A stretch of DNA of 32,254 nucleotides. Source: Oscillospiraceae bacterium (GTDB taxonomy: Bacteria; Bacillota; Clostridia; Oscillospirales; Acutalibacteraceae). A program made the position numbers and the translations under genes. Below are positions 1 through 7,722 of the stretch, one piece after another. The stretch spans positions 1-32,254 of the forward strand of contig JAQXZE010000033.1 of NCBI GenBank assembly GCA_029227055.1, written 5' to 3'. Below the pieces are notes generated by a model that searched no databases, was not told the origin of the DNA, and saw nothing but the letters and a program-made list of their open reading frames with translations. Positions within the stretch are counted from its first letter, which is position 1. Every line of letters begins with the position of its first letter.

Positions 1-121
1 AATTGGAGGGATATTGCTGATATTATGATAAAGGAAAAATTCAATTATAATATATCGGGTATTATTCGGTTATCATTTATGTCGCAAAACTTTCTTTCGG
101 TTTTTTTAGTTGAAAGAACAA

Positions 122-154
122 TGGCAGTACAGAGCAAATCACTCTGTACTGCCA
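122..154. terminator. 13-bp perfect hairpin, possible second terminator
   Basis: A perfect inverted repeat with arms GGCAGTACAGAG and CTCTGTACTGCC and a 7-nt loop, extended by one A-T pair. It lies beyond the tRNA-Leu terminator in the leftward direction. The flanking T content is weak on both strands (ATTGTTCTTT on the minus strand), so it could be a back-up terminator or a protein-binding palindrome. The hairpin is seen directly; its function is inferred. Confidence 0.45.
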
Positions 155-180
155 CAAACAAAGGCTATTTAACATCTTTT

Positions 181-232
181 AAGAAAACAACAAACCCGAA
201 CGTTTCACCAATCGGTAAAAGGTTCGGGTTTG
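181..232 (-). terminator. Rho-independent terminator of tRNA-Leu
   Basis: Reading the minus strand just after the tRNA 3' end, an 11-bp perfect stem (CAAACCCGAAC at 191-201, GTTCGGGTTTG at 222-232) is followed by TTGTTTTCTT. Position and T-rich tail fit an intrinsic terminator for the tRNA transcript. Confidence 0.75.
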
Positions 233-239
233 AATGCTT

Positions 240-326
240 TGGTGCGGATAACAGGACTTGAACCTGCATGAAGTTGCCCTCACTAGAACCTGAATCTAGC
301 GCGTCTGCCAATTCCGCCATATCCGC
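240..326 (-). tRNA. tRNA-Leu (anticodon CAG)
   Basis: The minus strand folds into a class II tRNA. It has a 7-bp acceptor stem GCGGATA/TATCCGC, a D-arm with TGGCGGAATTGGCAGACGC, an anticodon stem CTAGA/TCTAG with loop TTCAGGT giving anticodon CAG (reads CUG leucine codons), a long variable arm, a T-arm with TTCAAGT and discriminator A. The CCA end is encoded (240-242 on the plus strand read TGG). A hairpin terminator follows immediately. Its first 23 bases on the genomic plus strand recur at 507-529 (see findings). Confidence 0.96.
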
Positions 327-376
327 ATAAAATATTAAATTGTAATTAAAAAGTAAAAATTAAGATAGAGAGAATA

Positions 377-486
377 GTGGCAGCCGCACTCCGCGTGACT
401 CTTGCGGTGCCCGAAAATTTCTTCGTCATGGGGCGACGATAAATTTTCGACCGCTACGCCTTTCTTGTTCTCGCTTTTTCTGCCAC
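377..486. repeat. Nested inverted-repeat element between tRNA-Leu and the deacetylase gene
   Basis: This 110-bp stretch begins with GTGGCAG and ends with its inverse CTGCCAC. Inside, GCGGT + CGAAAATTT (404-420) pairs with AAATTTTCG + ACCGC (441-454) across a 3-nt bulge, with a further CGTC/GACG pair toward the loop. It is more GC-rich than its AT-rich flanks and holds no convincing reading frame. It could be a miniature mobile or intergenic repeat unit, or a structured RNA transcribed leftward. The inverted repeats are seen directly; the identity is not recognised. Confidence 0.5.
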
Positions 487-506
487 AGGCAGCGTTCGAA
501 CAGAAA

Positions 507-529
507 CTGCCAATTCCGCCATATCCGCA
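507..529 (-). repeat. 23-bp copy of the tRNA-Leu 5' end
   Basis: Bases 507-529 are identical to 305-327, which is the first part of the tRNA-Leu gene (acceptor 5' strand and most of the D-arm 5' side, plus one flanking base). The similarity stops abruptly on both sides. The remainder of the tRNA is missing here, so this is a truncated tRNA fragment or one arm of a direct repeat flanking the element at 377-486. Confidence 0.75.
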
Positions 530-541
530 AATATTTACTTC

Positions 542-571
542 TTATCTCGCACAAGGTGTTGCGCGAGATAA
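542..571 (-). terminator. Hairpin downstream of the deacetylase gene
   Basis: A 9-bp perfect stem TTATCTCGC/GCGAGATAA sits 17 bases past the deacetylase stop codon in the leftward direction. There is no good T-run after it, so termination efficiency is doubtful. It is the only terminator-like structure directly behind that gene. Confidence 0.35.
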
Positions 572-587
572 CTATAGATTTGAAATT

Positions 588-1286
588 TTATTTATTAAGG
601 AAAATATCACGGTTTGTACCGTAGAAAATATCGTCTTTCCCTGAAATTAGTTTACAAAATTCTTCAAATTTATCCCAAGTGTTCTCAATATCAAATTCAT
701 AACTGTGTCCCCAAATATAAAAAACTTTTGGAGATTCAGGGGTGAGTGTTATAAATTCTTCTGCAAGACAGAACATTTTATCCCAGTCAAGATGATATAC
801 AGTGGGATTGTATCTATAAAGATTGTCCTGTATATCAAAACTGTAGGTTGAAGTAATTGTTCGTGAAAACTTAACGCCTGTATTTTTTGCAATTATGTTT
901 GCAACGCGGTCGTCATTATTGGTGCCACCGCAGGGATATGCCATTGTTGTAACATCATAGCCTACAAGTCTGCTCAAATTTTTTCGGTCCTCTTCGACCT
1001 GTCTTACAACTTCCGTATCATCAAGAGTTGTAAGATTAGGGTGGGTGAGGGTGTGAACAGCGACCTCGTGACCTTTATAAATTTCTTTAACTTCAGAAGG
1101 AACGTTTTTATTGTGATTTACGCGGAAATTCGGTGTAACTAATTCGTTCTTTGTGCCTAAAAGTTCCGAATTAATATTAAAGGTTGATTTCAGTGAATAT
1201 TTATTTAGTAATTCAATAAGTCTTTTATCCTGTGTAACGCCGTCGTCGTAACTAAAGGTTACGGCTTTCATCTTACCTTCAAACAC
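588..1286 (-). CDS. NodB-type polysaccharide deacetylase family protein
   Basis: A 232-residue protein with the NodB (carbohydrate esterase 4) motif order: FSYDDG at residues 11-16 (the paired aspartates), HTLTH near 78-82 (metal-binding histidines) and AYPCGG near 116-121. Members remove N- or O-acetyl groups from peptidoglycan, chitin-type or other polysaccharides using a divalent metal. No signal peptide or membrane span is visible, so an intracellular or unusual location is possible and the substrate is unknown. GTG at 1286 is chosen as start because AAAGGAG lies 8 nt upstream; the ATG at 1271 has no such site. It has its own promoter (1333-1362) and stands alone, downstream of the amylase gene. 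The family call is secure; the substrate is not. Confidence 0.88.
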   Translation of the reverse strand: MFEGKMKAVTFSYDDGVTQDKRLIELLNKYSLKSTFNINSELLGTKNELVTPNFRVNHNKNVPSEVKEIYKGHEVAVHTLTHPNLTTLDDTEVVRQVEEDRKNLSRLVGYDVTTMAYPCGGTNNDDRVANIIAKNTGVKFSRTITSTYSFDIQDNLYRYNPTVYHLDWDKMFCLAEEFITLTPESPKVFYIWGHSYEFDIENTWDKFEEFCKLISGKDDIFYGTNRDIFLNK

Positions 1287-1332
1287 CGAAAACTCTCCTT
1301 TTAAAGCCGAAATACTCCTATCAACGAAAGTA

Positions 1333-1362
1333 ATTTTAACACAAAATAACAGCTATCGTCAA
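1333..1362 (-). promoter_or_regulatory. Sigma-A type promoter of the deacetylase gene
   Basis: On the minus strand TTGACG (1357-1362) and TAAAAT (1333-1338) are separated by 18 bp. They lie in the 105-bp gap between the amylase stop and the deacetylase start, about 47 bp upstream of the GTG. Confidence 0.65.
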
Positions 1363-1391
1363 GTAAATATTGTAAAAATAAGAGATTAGTT

Positions 1392-3245
1392 TTATATAGT
1401 GAGAATTTCTGCCGATAGGGATGGTAAAATTAAGCTTTTATTTAATATCTTGCCGTTAAAATTTGGTGTAGCAGTTTGATATTTTTGAGGAAGTTTAAGC
1501 GATAATTCACTTTCTGTATTATTTATCACAGTAAGAGCAGAAGAGGCATCAGATTCTCTTGCAAAGGCTAAAACGCCGTTTTCTGACTTTACAGGAGCAA
1601 ATGTTCCGTTTTTAAATACGGGCGTATTTGCCCTGATTTTGCCTAGCTTACGGTAGTGATTTGTAAGGCCTGATTTAGTTTTACTCCAATCAAAAAAGCC
1701 TCTGCAGAAAGGGTCGCCGTACCCCTCAAGAGCTATTTCGTCACCGTAATAAAGAGAGGGAACACCAGGTAAGGTATACTGAATAACCGATGCTAATTTA
1801 ACAAGTTTTACGCCGTGCTTAAATTCACTTTCAGTAAGCTTTTGTTTTGACTGCCACTCTCGGTCTTGCGGAATCTTTCCTTTATGGCATAGGTTTGTTA
1901 TAATACGCGGTGTGTCGTGGGTGCCGATATGATTCATAAGGAGTGCTATGGCTTCGGGGGGATAATTTTCTGTAATATCAAGCACTGTGTTTATAAGCCG
2001 CTCGGCGTTCTTATCTTTTATAAAATCAATTATTGCATCGGCAAACGGATAATTCATAACAGAATCCAACTGTTCGCCTCTTAAAAATTTGCGTCTTACA
2101 TCATAACTGATTTTGTTTGAAGCATCTTCCCAAACTTCACCTAAAATATAAGCATCTTTATTTTCGGCTTTAACAGATTTTCTAATGTTATCTAAAAAGT
2201 TGTCGGGGAGCTCGTCTGCAACATCAAGGCGCCAGCCCTTAATACCTTTTTTAATCCAATACCTGAGAACACCGTTTTCTCCTGTTATAAACTCGGTAAA
2301 ATCGGGATTATCCTCATTGATTTCAGGCAAAGTTTTAACGCCCCACCAGGATTCATAATCATCAGGATAGCTTTTAAATTTATACCAATTTATATAGGGG
2401 GAGGCTGTAGAGTTTGCCGCTCCGCAGCTATCGTATCTACCTTTAGAATTAAAGTAAATACTGTCGTCACCCGTGTGCGAGAAAACACCGTCTAAGATTA
2501 TTGAAATGCCTAGCTTTTCTGCATTTTTACACAGTGACATTAAATCATTTTCATCGCCTAAAAGGGAATCTATTTTAAAATAATCTGCTGTATTGTAGCG
2601 ATGGTTTGAATGAGCTTCAAAAATAGGGTTCAAGTAAATGCAGGTAACCCCTAAGCCTTTTATATAATTTAGCTTTTCCTCAATTCCTTTAAGGTCGCCG
2701 CAGTAGTAATCGTTGCCGAGATGGCATAAATCTTCACCTTGTCTGTATTCGGGTACAGAAAAGGTGTCTTTTTGCATAAAACGGTCTGTTGGTACATTTT
2801 TCTTATCTTGCTTTGATGCAAAAAATCTATCAGGAAAAATCTGATAAATTATTCCGCCTTTTAGCCAATCGGGTGTGCAAAAATCTTTTTTATAAACAGT
2901 TTGCTGCCACCATCTGCCGTCCTCTGATAGTGTGCCGAGTGAAGAACCCGTTTTAGTTACATAAAATTCTCCAAATTCACTTTTATACTTAAATGCATAC
3001 CAATATAGACCTTCATCAAGCTCTAATTCGCATTCGTAGAATTTGTAATTATCTAGAATTTCAGCTTCAGTTAATAGGATTTCCACAGGCTCGGATTCGC
3101 CGTCACAAATCATTAGTAAAAAAGCAGAATCCACTTTTGCGTCCAAATGTAAAAGCAAGCGTAGCCGAAGGGTTTTTCCTTCGGCTATAGCTCCTATTTG
3201 TGAACGATAAAGTGGATTTCTTGAATCAAAAGGATAATATTCCAT
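1392..3245 (-). CDS. GH13 alpha-amylase family glycosidase (neopullulanase/cyclomaltodextrinase-like)
   Basis: A 617-residue glycoside hydrolase family 13 enzyme acting on alpha-1,4/1,6 glucans. An N-terminal beta-sandwich-like region (about 1-120) precedes the catalytic barrel. The conserved regions are in order: DGVFSH (252-257, with Ser where most members have Asn), GWRLDVADE with nucleophile Asp341, ILGEVWED with acid/base Glu370, and GTHDTPR (His443-Asp444). There is no signal peptide, so it probably debranches or trims intracellular maltodextrin or glycogen. Its ATG starts 2 bp after the glgP stop (TAATTATG) with no strong ribosome site, which suggests translational coupling to glgP. 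A 9-bp hairpin lies inside codons 20-28 (3162-3187). Exact substrate (pullulan, cyclodextrin, glycogen) cannot be read from the sequence. Confidence 0.9.
   Translation of the reverse strand: MEYYPFDSRNPLYRSQIGAIAEGKTLRLRLLLHLDAKVDSAFLLMICDGESEPVEILLTEAEILDNYKFYECELELDEGLYWYAFKYKSEFGEFYVTKTGSSLGTLSEDGRWWQQTVYKKDFCTPDWLKGGIIYQIFPDRFFASKQDKKNVPTDRFMQKDTFSVPEYRQGEDLCHLGNDYYCGDLKGIEEKLNYIKGLGVTCIYLNPIFEAHSNHRYNTADYFKIDSLLGDENDLMSLCKNAEKLGISIILDGVFSHTGDDSIYFNSKGRYDSCGAANSTASPYINWYKFKSYPDDYESWWGVKTLPEINEDNPDFTEFITGENGVLRYWIKKGIKGWRLDVADELPDNFLDNIRKSVKAENKDAYILGEVWEDASNKISYDVRRKFLRGEQLDSVMNYPFADAIIDFIKDKNAERLINTVLDITENYPPEAIALLMNHIGTHDTPRIITNLCHKGKIPQDREWQSKQKLTESEFKHGVKLVKLASVIQYTLPGVPSLYYGDEIALEGYGDPFCRGFFDWSKTKSGLTNHYRKLGKIRANTPVFKNGTFAPVKSENGVLAFARESDASSALTVINNTESELSLKLPQKYQTATPNFNGKILNKSLILPSLSAEILTI
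3162..3187 (-). other. Hairpin within the first 30 codons of the GH13 gene
   Basis: TAGCCGAAG and CTTCGGCTA form a perfect 9-bp stem with an 8-nt loop inside the coding sequence, about 60 nt after the start codon. On the minus strand it is followed by CGCTTGCTTTT, giving it a weak terminator-like look. It may be only a by-product of the coding sequence. Confidence 0.4.
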
Positions 3246-3247
3246 AA

Positions 3248-5650
3248 TTATTTTATAGGATCAATATGCCAGATATTCTTTGCATAATCGTCAATTGAAC
3301 GGTCTGCCGCGAATATACCTGATTTTGCAATATTCATAAGTGACATTTTGTTCCAATTTTCAGAATTTTTATAAATTTCAGAAGCTTTCTTCTGAGTTAG
3401 ACTATAATCAGCATAATCGGCAAGAGCCATATATCTGTCATAGTTTTTGAGGGTATTATAGATATTGTCAAACTGTTTTCCTGAAATGCCTTTTCTAATA
3501 AATTCGAGGGCATGACGAAGCTCAGCGTTGTTATTATAATACTCAATGGGCGAATATCCTGTCTTCTGAAGATTTAATACTTCGGGTGTTTGCATACCGA
3601 AAATTAAAATATTATCGTCGCCTACAGCCTTGTGTATTTCGACATTAGCACCGTCCTCAGTACCCAAAGTAATAGCGCCGTTCATCATAAGCTTCATATT
3701 ACCTGTACCGCTAGCCTCGGTAGAAGCAAGAGAAATTTGTTCGCTGATGTCAGCGGCGGGAATCATAAGCTCTGCCATAGTAACTCGGTAGTCTTCAAGG
3801 AAGAGAACCTTTAATTTATCGCTTACACTTCGGTCGTTATTAACAAGAACAGACAACTGCCAAATCATTTGTAAAATTTCTTTAGCAAAGAGATAACCGG
3901 GAGCTGCTTTTGCACCGAAAATATAGGTTTTTGGTACAAAATCTGCGTTGGGATTATCTTTAATAAACTGATAGTCTGCAATAATGTGAAGAGCGTTCAA
4001 ATGCTGACGCTTATATTCATGCAGACGCTTAACCTGCATATCAAAAATGGAATTCGGGTCAAGTAAAACACCGCAGTTTGATTTAACATAGTCTGCAAAG
4101 CGGACCTTGTTGTTATGCTTAATTTCACCGAGCTTTGCCAAAATAGAAGAATCGTCATAGAAGGCTGTGAGCTTTTCAAGCTCTGATGCATCCTTAATAA
4201 ATCCGTCGCCGATAATTTCGGTAAGATAATTTGTAAGCTCAGGGTTTGCCTGACAAAGCCATCTTCTGTGTGCAATACCGTTTGTAACATTAGTGAACTT
4301 TTCGGGCGTCATTTTGTAATAATCCTTGAAAAGTTCGTCGGTTAATATCTTGCTGTGAAGCTTTGAAACGCCGTTAACGGTGTGACAAGCAGCAACGCAA
4401 AGATTTGCCATTTTGATAACACCGTCTTGAACTATGGCGGTTCTAGCAACTAAGTCACTGTCGTTAGTTTGCGCTAAAACAGATGCGCGGTAGCGTCTGT
4501 CAATTTCTTTTACAATCTGATAGATGCGGGGAAGACGCTCTCTAAAGAGTTCTTCCTGCCAACACTCAAGCGCTTCTGACATAATTGTATGGTTTGTGTA
4601 TGCAACAGTGCCTGTTACAATCTCCCAAGCTTTTTCCCAGGAATAACCGCACTCGTCAAGTAAAAATCGCATAAGTTCGGGGATAGAGAGGGTGGGATGG
4701 GTGTCATTAATGTGAATCGCAACCTTTTCGGGAAGATTGTCGAGAGTGTTATATTTTCTAAGGTGTCTGTTTAAAATATCCTGAATTGACGCAGAAACAA
4801 GGAAATACTGCTGACGAAGACGAAGTGATTTACCTTCAATATGATTATCCTCAGGATATAAAATTTTAGAGATAGCCTCTGTCATTGCTCGCTGTTCAAG
4901 GGCTCTTACATAGTCACCTTGATTAAATGCAGACATATCAAAATCTTGACATTCAGCACTCCAAAGGCGCAAAACATTAACTGTCTTACCGTCCTTACCT
5001 GATACCATAAGGTCATATGGCATAGCACGGACAGTTTTGTAATCGGTGTGCTCAATATGATGGTATGAGCCGTCCCACCATTCGTTAATTCTACCGTCAA
5101 AATTAACATCAACTGCAGATGCAGGGCGTGGCTCTAGCCAGACACCGCCACCAGGTAACCAAAAGTCAGGCATTTCGGTCTGCCATCCTTCAACGATTTT
5201 TTGACGGAAAATACCAAGCTCATAGCGGATACAGTAACCCATTGCAGAGTAACTTCCGCTTGAAAGGGCGTCTAAAAAACAGGCAGCAAGTCGGCCTAAA
5301 CCGCCGTTTCCAAGACCTGCATCAGGCTCAAAATCGTACAAATTATCGAGTTTTACCTTAAATTTAGCAAGAGCCTTTTCCATAGGTTTTTCGAGTTCAA
5401 GATTATAAAGGTTGTTCTTTAATGAACGACCCATTAAAAACTCCATACTAAGATAGTAAACGGTTTTTGCTTCCTGTTCGTCTACTGATTTTTTGAACGC
5501 TGCACGGCGTTCACCCATAATTTCTAAAAGAGTGAGCGCAACTGCTTTATAGAAAATTTCATCCGATGCATGTTCGGGCGTAACACCAAAATTGTGTGAT
5601 AGCTTTCTTTCAATAATTGCCGAAAGCTGTGCTGCGGTATATTTTGCCAT
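3248..5650 (-). CDS. glgP: Glycogen/starch/alpha-glucan phosphorylase
   Basis: An 800-residue glycosyltransferase family 35 enzyme that releases glucose-1-phosphate from the non-reducing ends of alpha-1,4-glucans using inorganic phosphate. Family features seen include EFLMGRSL and DAGLGNGGLGRLAACFLD near the N-terminus, IHINDTHPTL in the middle and the pyridoxal-phosphate lysine region EASGTGNMKLMMNGA in the C-terminal third. Length is normal for the family. The ATG at 5650 has GGAG 8 nt upstream and a promoter further up. It is first in a two-gene unit with the GH13 enzyme: the phosphorylase stalls near branch points and the hydrolase could attack the limit dextrin. This is a standard cytoplasmic glycogen or maltodextrin use module. 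Confidence 0.97.
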   Translation of the reverse strand: MAKYTAAQLSAIIERKLSHNFGVTPEHASDEIFYKAVALTLLEIMGERRAAFKKSVDEQEAKTVYYLSMEFLMGRSLKNNLYNLELEKPMEKALAKFKVKLDNLYDFEPDAGLGNGGLGRLAACFLDALSSGSYSAMGYCIRYELGIFRQKIVEGWQTEMPDFWLPGGGVWLEPRPASAVDVNFDGRINEWWDGSYHHIEHTDYKTVRAMPYDLMVSGKDGKTVNVLRLWSAECQDFDMSAFNQGDYVRALEQRAMTEAISKILYPEDNHIEGKSLRLRQQYFLVSASIQDILNRHLRKYNTLDNLPEKVAIHINDTHPTLSIPELMRFLLDECGYSWEKAWEIVTGTVAYTNHTIMSEALECWQEELFRERLPRIYQIVKEIDRRYRASVLAQTNDSDLVARTAIVQDGVIKMANLCVAACHTVNGVSKLHSKILTDELFKDYYKMTPEKFTNVTNGIAHRRWLCQANPELTNYLTEIIGDGFIKDASELEKLTAFYDDSSILAKLGEIKHNNKVRFADYVKSNCGVLLDPNSIFDMQVKRLHEYKRQHLNALHIIADYQFIKDNPNADFVPKTYIFGAKAAPGYLFAKEILQMIWQLSVLVNNDRSVSDKLKVLFLEDYRVTMAELMIPAADISEQISLASTEASGTGNMKLMMNGAITLGTEDGANVEIHKAVGDDNILIFGMQTPEVLNLQKTGYSPIEYYNNNAELRHALEFIRKGISGKQFDNIYNTLKNYDRYMALADYADYSLTQKKASEIYKNSENWNKMSLMNIAKSGIFAADRSIDDYAKNIWHIDPIK

Positions 5651-5693
5651 AAAAACATCTCCATAAAAATTTATTATTATTTTTTCACTTTAT

Positions 5694-5722
5694 ATGATAC
5701 ATTATTCAATAATATTTTGCAA
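5694..5722 (-). promoter_or_regulatory. Promoter of the glgP-amylase unit
   Basis: On the minus strand TTGCAA (5717-5722), 17 bp, TATCAT (5694-5699), about 44 bp upstream of the glgP ATG. No operator such as a clear catabolite-response element was recognised nearby. Confidence 0.55.
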
Positions 5723-5830
5723 GTATTACTTATAGCCAAATCGGATTGAAAATTTGTTTGTTTTGACTAAAAAAATCACATTTAATTTCTTTGTAAGAAA
5801 AAATTTTAAGCAAAAAATACAAATATTTTA

Positions 5831-5871
5831 AAAAAGCGGGATATAAGTGGGAAACTTACATCTCGCTTTTT
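5831..5871 (-). terminator. Terminator of the cls-small protein unit
   Basis: An 18-position stem from AAAAAGCG to CGCTTTTT with one mismatch and one wobble and a 5-nt loop, followed on the minus strand by a T run. It lies 14 bp beyond the stop of the 49-codon gene and upstream of the glgP promoter, so it insulates the two leftward units. It is nearly symmetric and would also work on the plus strand. Confidence 0.8.
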
Positions 5872-5884
5872 ATCAGAAATTTTT

Positions 5885-6034
5885 TTATTCTACTTCTTCG
5901 TTATCTGAAGGACATTCAAGATAATCGCCTTCAATACGGTTTTTATTCATTAGCTTGTCTATAACGGCGAGTGCGCCGATAGCAGTAGCAATTACTCCCA
6001 TAAAAATAATAAAACCTTTTAAAAATTTTTTCAT
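5885..6034 (-). CDS. Small single-span membrane protein (49 aa), unknown function
   Basis: A 49-residue reading frame missed by the track's length cut-off. It begins MKKFLKGFIIFMGVIATAIG, a lysine-led hydrophobic segment spanning roughly residues 4-25, then a short basic stretch (DKLMNKNR) and an acidic tail ending SDNEEVE with one cysteine at residue 41. An inside-positive start fits either a membrane anchor or an uncleaved signal. The ATG has AAAGGCGG 8 nt upstream. It starts 37 bp after the cardiolipin synthase stop and is followed at once by a strong terminator, so it is very likely the last gene of that transcript. No family recognised. The frame, ribosome site and terminator together support a real gene. 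Confidence 0.75.
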   Translation of the reverse strand: MKKFLKGFIIFMGVIATAIGALAVIDKLMNKNRIEGDYLECPSDNEEVE

Positions 6035-6071
6035 AAAATTTACCGCCTTTCAAAATTATATTATAAATTTT

Positions 6072-7610
6072 TTACATAAAAGGTGCAAAGAGATGAAGAA
6101 TAGCCTGTTTTAAACGCTTAGCCGTTCCGCTTTTTTTCCATTTTTCAAGAAGGATTTCTTCGGAATCTTCAAGCAACTTGTTAAAATGATTTTTTATATC
6201 GGTAGCAGTGTCAGGATTTGAAAACCAAACGCCACATTCAAAGTGAAGCATAAAGCTACGATAATCCATATTAACGGTACCTATTGTACCAACCCTGTCA
6301 TCAGAGACAAAAAGCTTAGAATGAATAAATCCGGGAGTGTATTCGTAAATCTTTACACCTGCCTCTAAAAGTTCCAAATAATTGTATTGGGTAACGGGGT
6401 GAACATACCATTTATCAGGAATATGAGGTGTAATTATTTTAACATCAACACCCGATTTTGCCGCTATTCTAAGGGTGGTAATCATACTGCTGTCGATTAT
6501 AAGATAGGGTGTTGTTATATAAACATATTTTTGAGCAGAATTGAGTATCTGCATATAGATTCCCTCTGCAGGATTTTCGTTGTTTAAAGGGTCATCGGAA
6601 TATGGAAGAGCAAAATGGTCGTTAATTACATCACCGACAACCATATGCGACTGCATATCAATAGGTCTTGAGGTTGCGAACTCCCAACTTGCACAAAACA
6701 TAGCGAGAAAGCTTTCTACGGCGTCACCTTTAATTATTGCCGCAGAGTCCATCCAATAACCAAAACGCTCGTATTCGTTAATATATTCATCGGCAAGATT
6801 TACGCCGCCTGTAACGGCAACCTTACCATCGATAACAACAATTTTTTTATGGTTTCTGTTGTTTACGAAAAGGCTAGGCGAGGGGGTGATTTTGTTAAAC
6901 ACGGCAACCGATATATTTTTTTTCTGAAGGCGCGTAATAAAGTCCTTCCTTTGACGCTTTATCGAGCCGAAATCATCAAATAAAACCTTTACTTCAACGC
7001 CGTTTTGGGCTTTTTCTTCAAGAATTTTACTTATTTTATCCCACATAACGCCCTCGGCAATTATGAAGAATTCAAGATAAATATATTTTTCTGCTTTCGA
7101 AAGCTCTTCTAAGAAGCGAGGTAGGAACACTTCACCAGGGGATAAATATTCAACATCAGTATTGGTATAAAGCGGATATCCCGATTCGTGATGCAAATAC
7201 GAAGCTTGTCTTGCGTGGAGAAAATCGTGATATTTAAGCTTATCGTGAATAGGATAATCGTTTTTTAGAAGAGGAAGATAGTGAGATTCGCAAGTAGCCA
7301 TTCTCTTTCTGATATAGGGAAAAACAGAATCTGTACCCCAAAGGAAGAACACCGATATACCGAATATCGGAAATAAAAGAATAAAAATTATCCAAGTGAT
7401 TTTATAACTGGGATTGCCGCGCCTGTTAACAATAAAAATAACTAAAATTGCGGCAGCAACATAGGAAAGGTTATAGATGATGTTATATGTCAGGGAAATG
7501 TTGTAAACAAAAGCAAATAGAATTCCTATTTGTGCAAGTATTAGCATAGCACAAATAATAATCCGAGTTTGGATTCTTATACCTCTTTTTTGCTTTAAGG
7601 GAAGTCCCAT
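6072..7610 (-). CDS. cls: Cardiolipin synthase (phospholipase D family)
   Basis: A 512-residue membrane enzyme that joins two phosphatidylglycerol molecules into cardiolipin and glycerol. After a basic N-terminus there are two to three hydrophobic spans (roughly residues 15-90), then two phospholipase D catalytic motifs: NHKKIVVIDG and IHSKLFVSDD, each with the HxKxxxxD pattern. The track starts at 7643, but that ATG overlaps the promoter -10 box (7634-7639) and lacks a ribosome site. The ATG at 7610 (protein start MGLPLKQ) has AGGCGGTG 5 nt upstream and is chosen. It is first in a unit with the 49-residue membrane protein. Confidence 0.93.
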   Translation of the reverse strand: MGLPLKQKRGIRIQTRIIICAMLILAQIGILFAFVYNISLTYNIIYNLSYVAAAILVIFIVNRRGNPSYKITWIIFILLFPIFGISVFFLWGTDSVFPYIRKRMATCESHYLPLLKNDYPIHDKLKYHDFLHARQASYLHHESGYPLYTNTDVEYLSPGEVFLPRFLEELSKAEKYIYLEFFIIAEGVMWDKISKILEEKAQNGVEVKVLFDDFGSIKRQRKDFITRLQKKNISVAVFNKITPSPSLFVNNRNHKKIVVIDGKVAVTGGVNLADEYINEYERFGYWMDSAAIIKGDAVESFLAMFCASWEFATSRPIDMQSHMVVGDVINDHFALPYSDDPLNNENPAEGIYMQILNSAQKYVYITTPYLIIDSSMITTLRIAAKSGVDVKIITPHIPDKWYVHPVTQYNYLELLEAGVKIYEYTPGFIHSKLFVSDDRVGTIGTVNMDYRSFMLHFECGVWFSNPDTATDIKNHFNKLLEDSEEILLEKWKKSGTAKRLKQAILHLFAPFM

Positions 7611-7633
7611 ATAATCACCGCCTATTCCCATAT

Positions 7634-7662
7634 ATTTTAGCATAAAAAATGGAAAAAATCAA
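7634..7662 (-). promoter_or_regulatory. Extended -10 promoter of cls
   Basis: On the minus strand TTGATT (7657-7662), 17 bp, then TGC-TAAAAT (extended -10, box at 7634-7639). Initiation would fall a few bases before the AGGCGGTG ribosome site, giving a very short leader and fixing the start codon at 7610. Confidence 0.65.
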
Positions 7663-7722
7663 TTTTTTTACATATAAATTAAAGAAATTTTAATATTTTA
7701 TTATTAATTATAAAGGAAATAG

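Noticed and set aside
25-261. 78-codon ORF on the plus strand, open from base 1
   Set aside because: It runs through a perfect hairpin, the tRNA terminator and the tRNA-Leu gene. The frame is open from base 1, so the first few codons might be the tail of a gene left of the window, but nothing recognisable supports this.
402-644. 80-codon plus-strand ORF
   Set aside because: It crosses the inverted-repeat element, the tRNA fragment and the end of the deacetylase gene on the other strand. No ribosome site and no protein-like pattern.
3997-4290. ORFs opposite to or out of frame with glgP (also 3632-3814, 4906-5112, 5119-5361)
   Set aside because: Shadow frames of a well-supported conserved enzyme.
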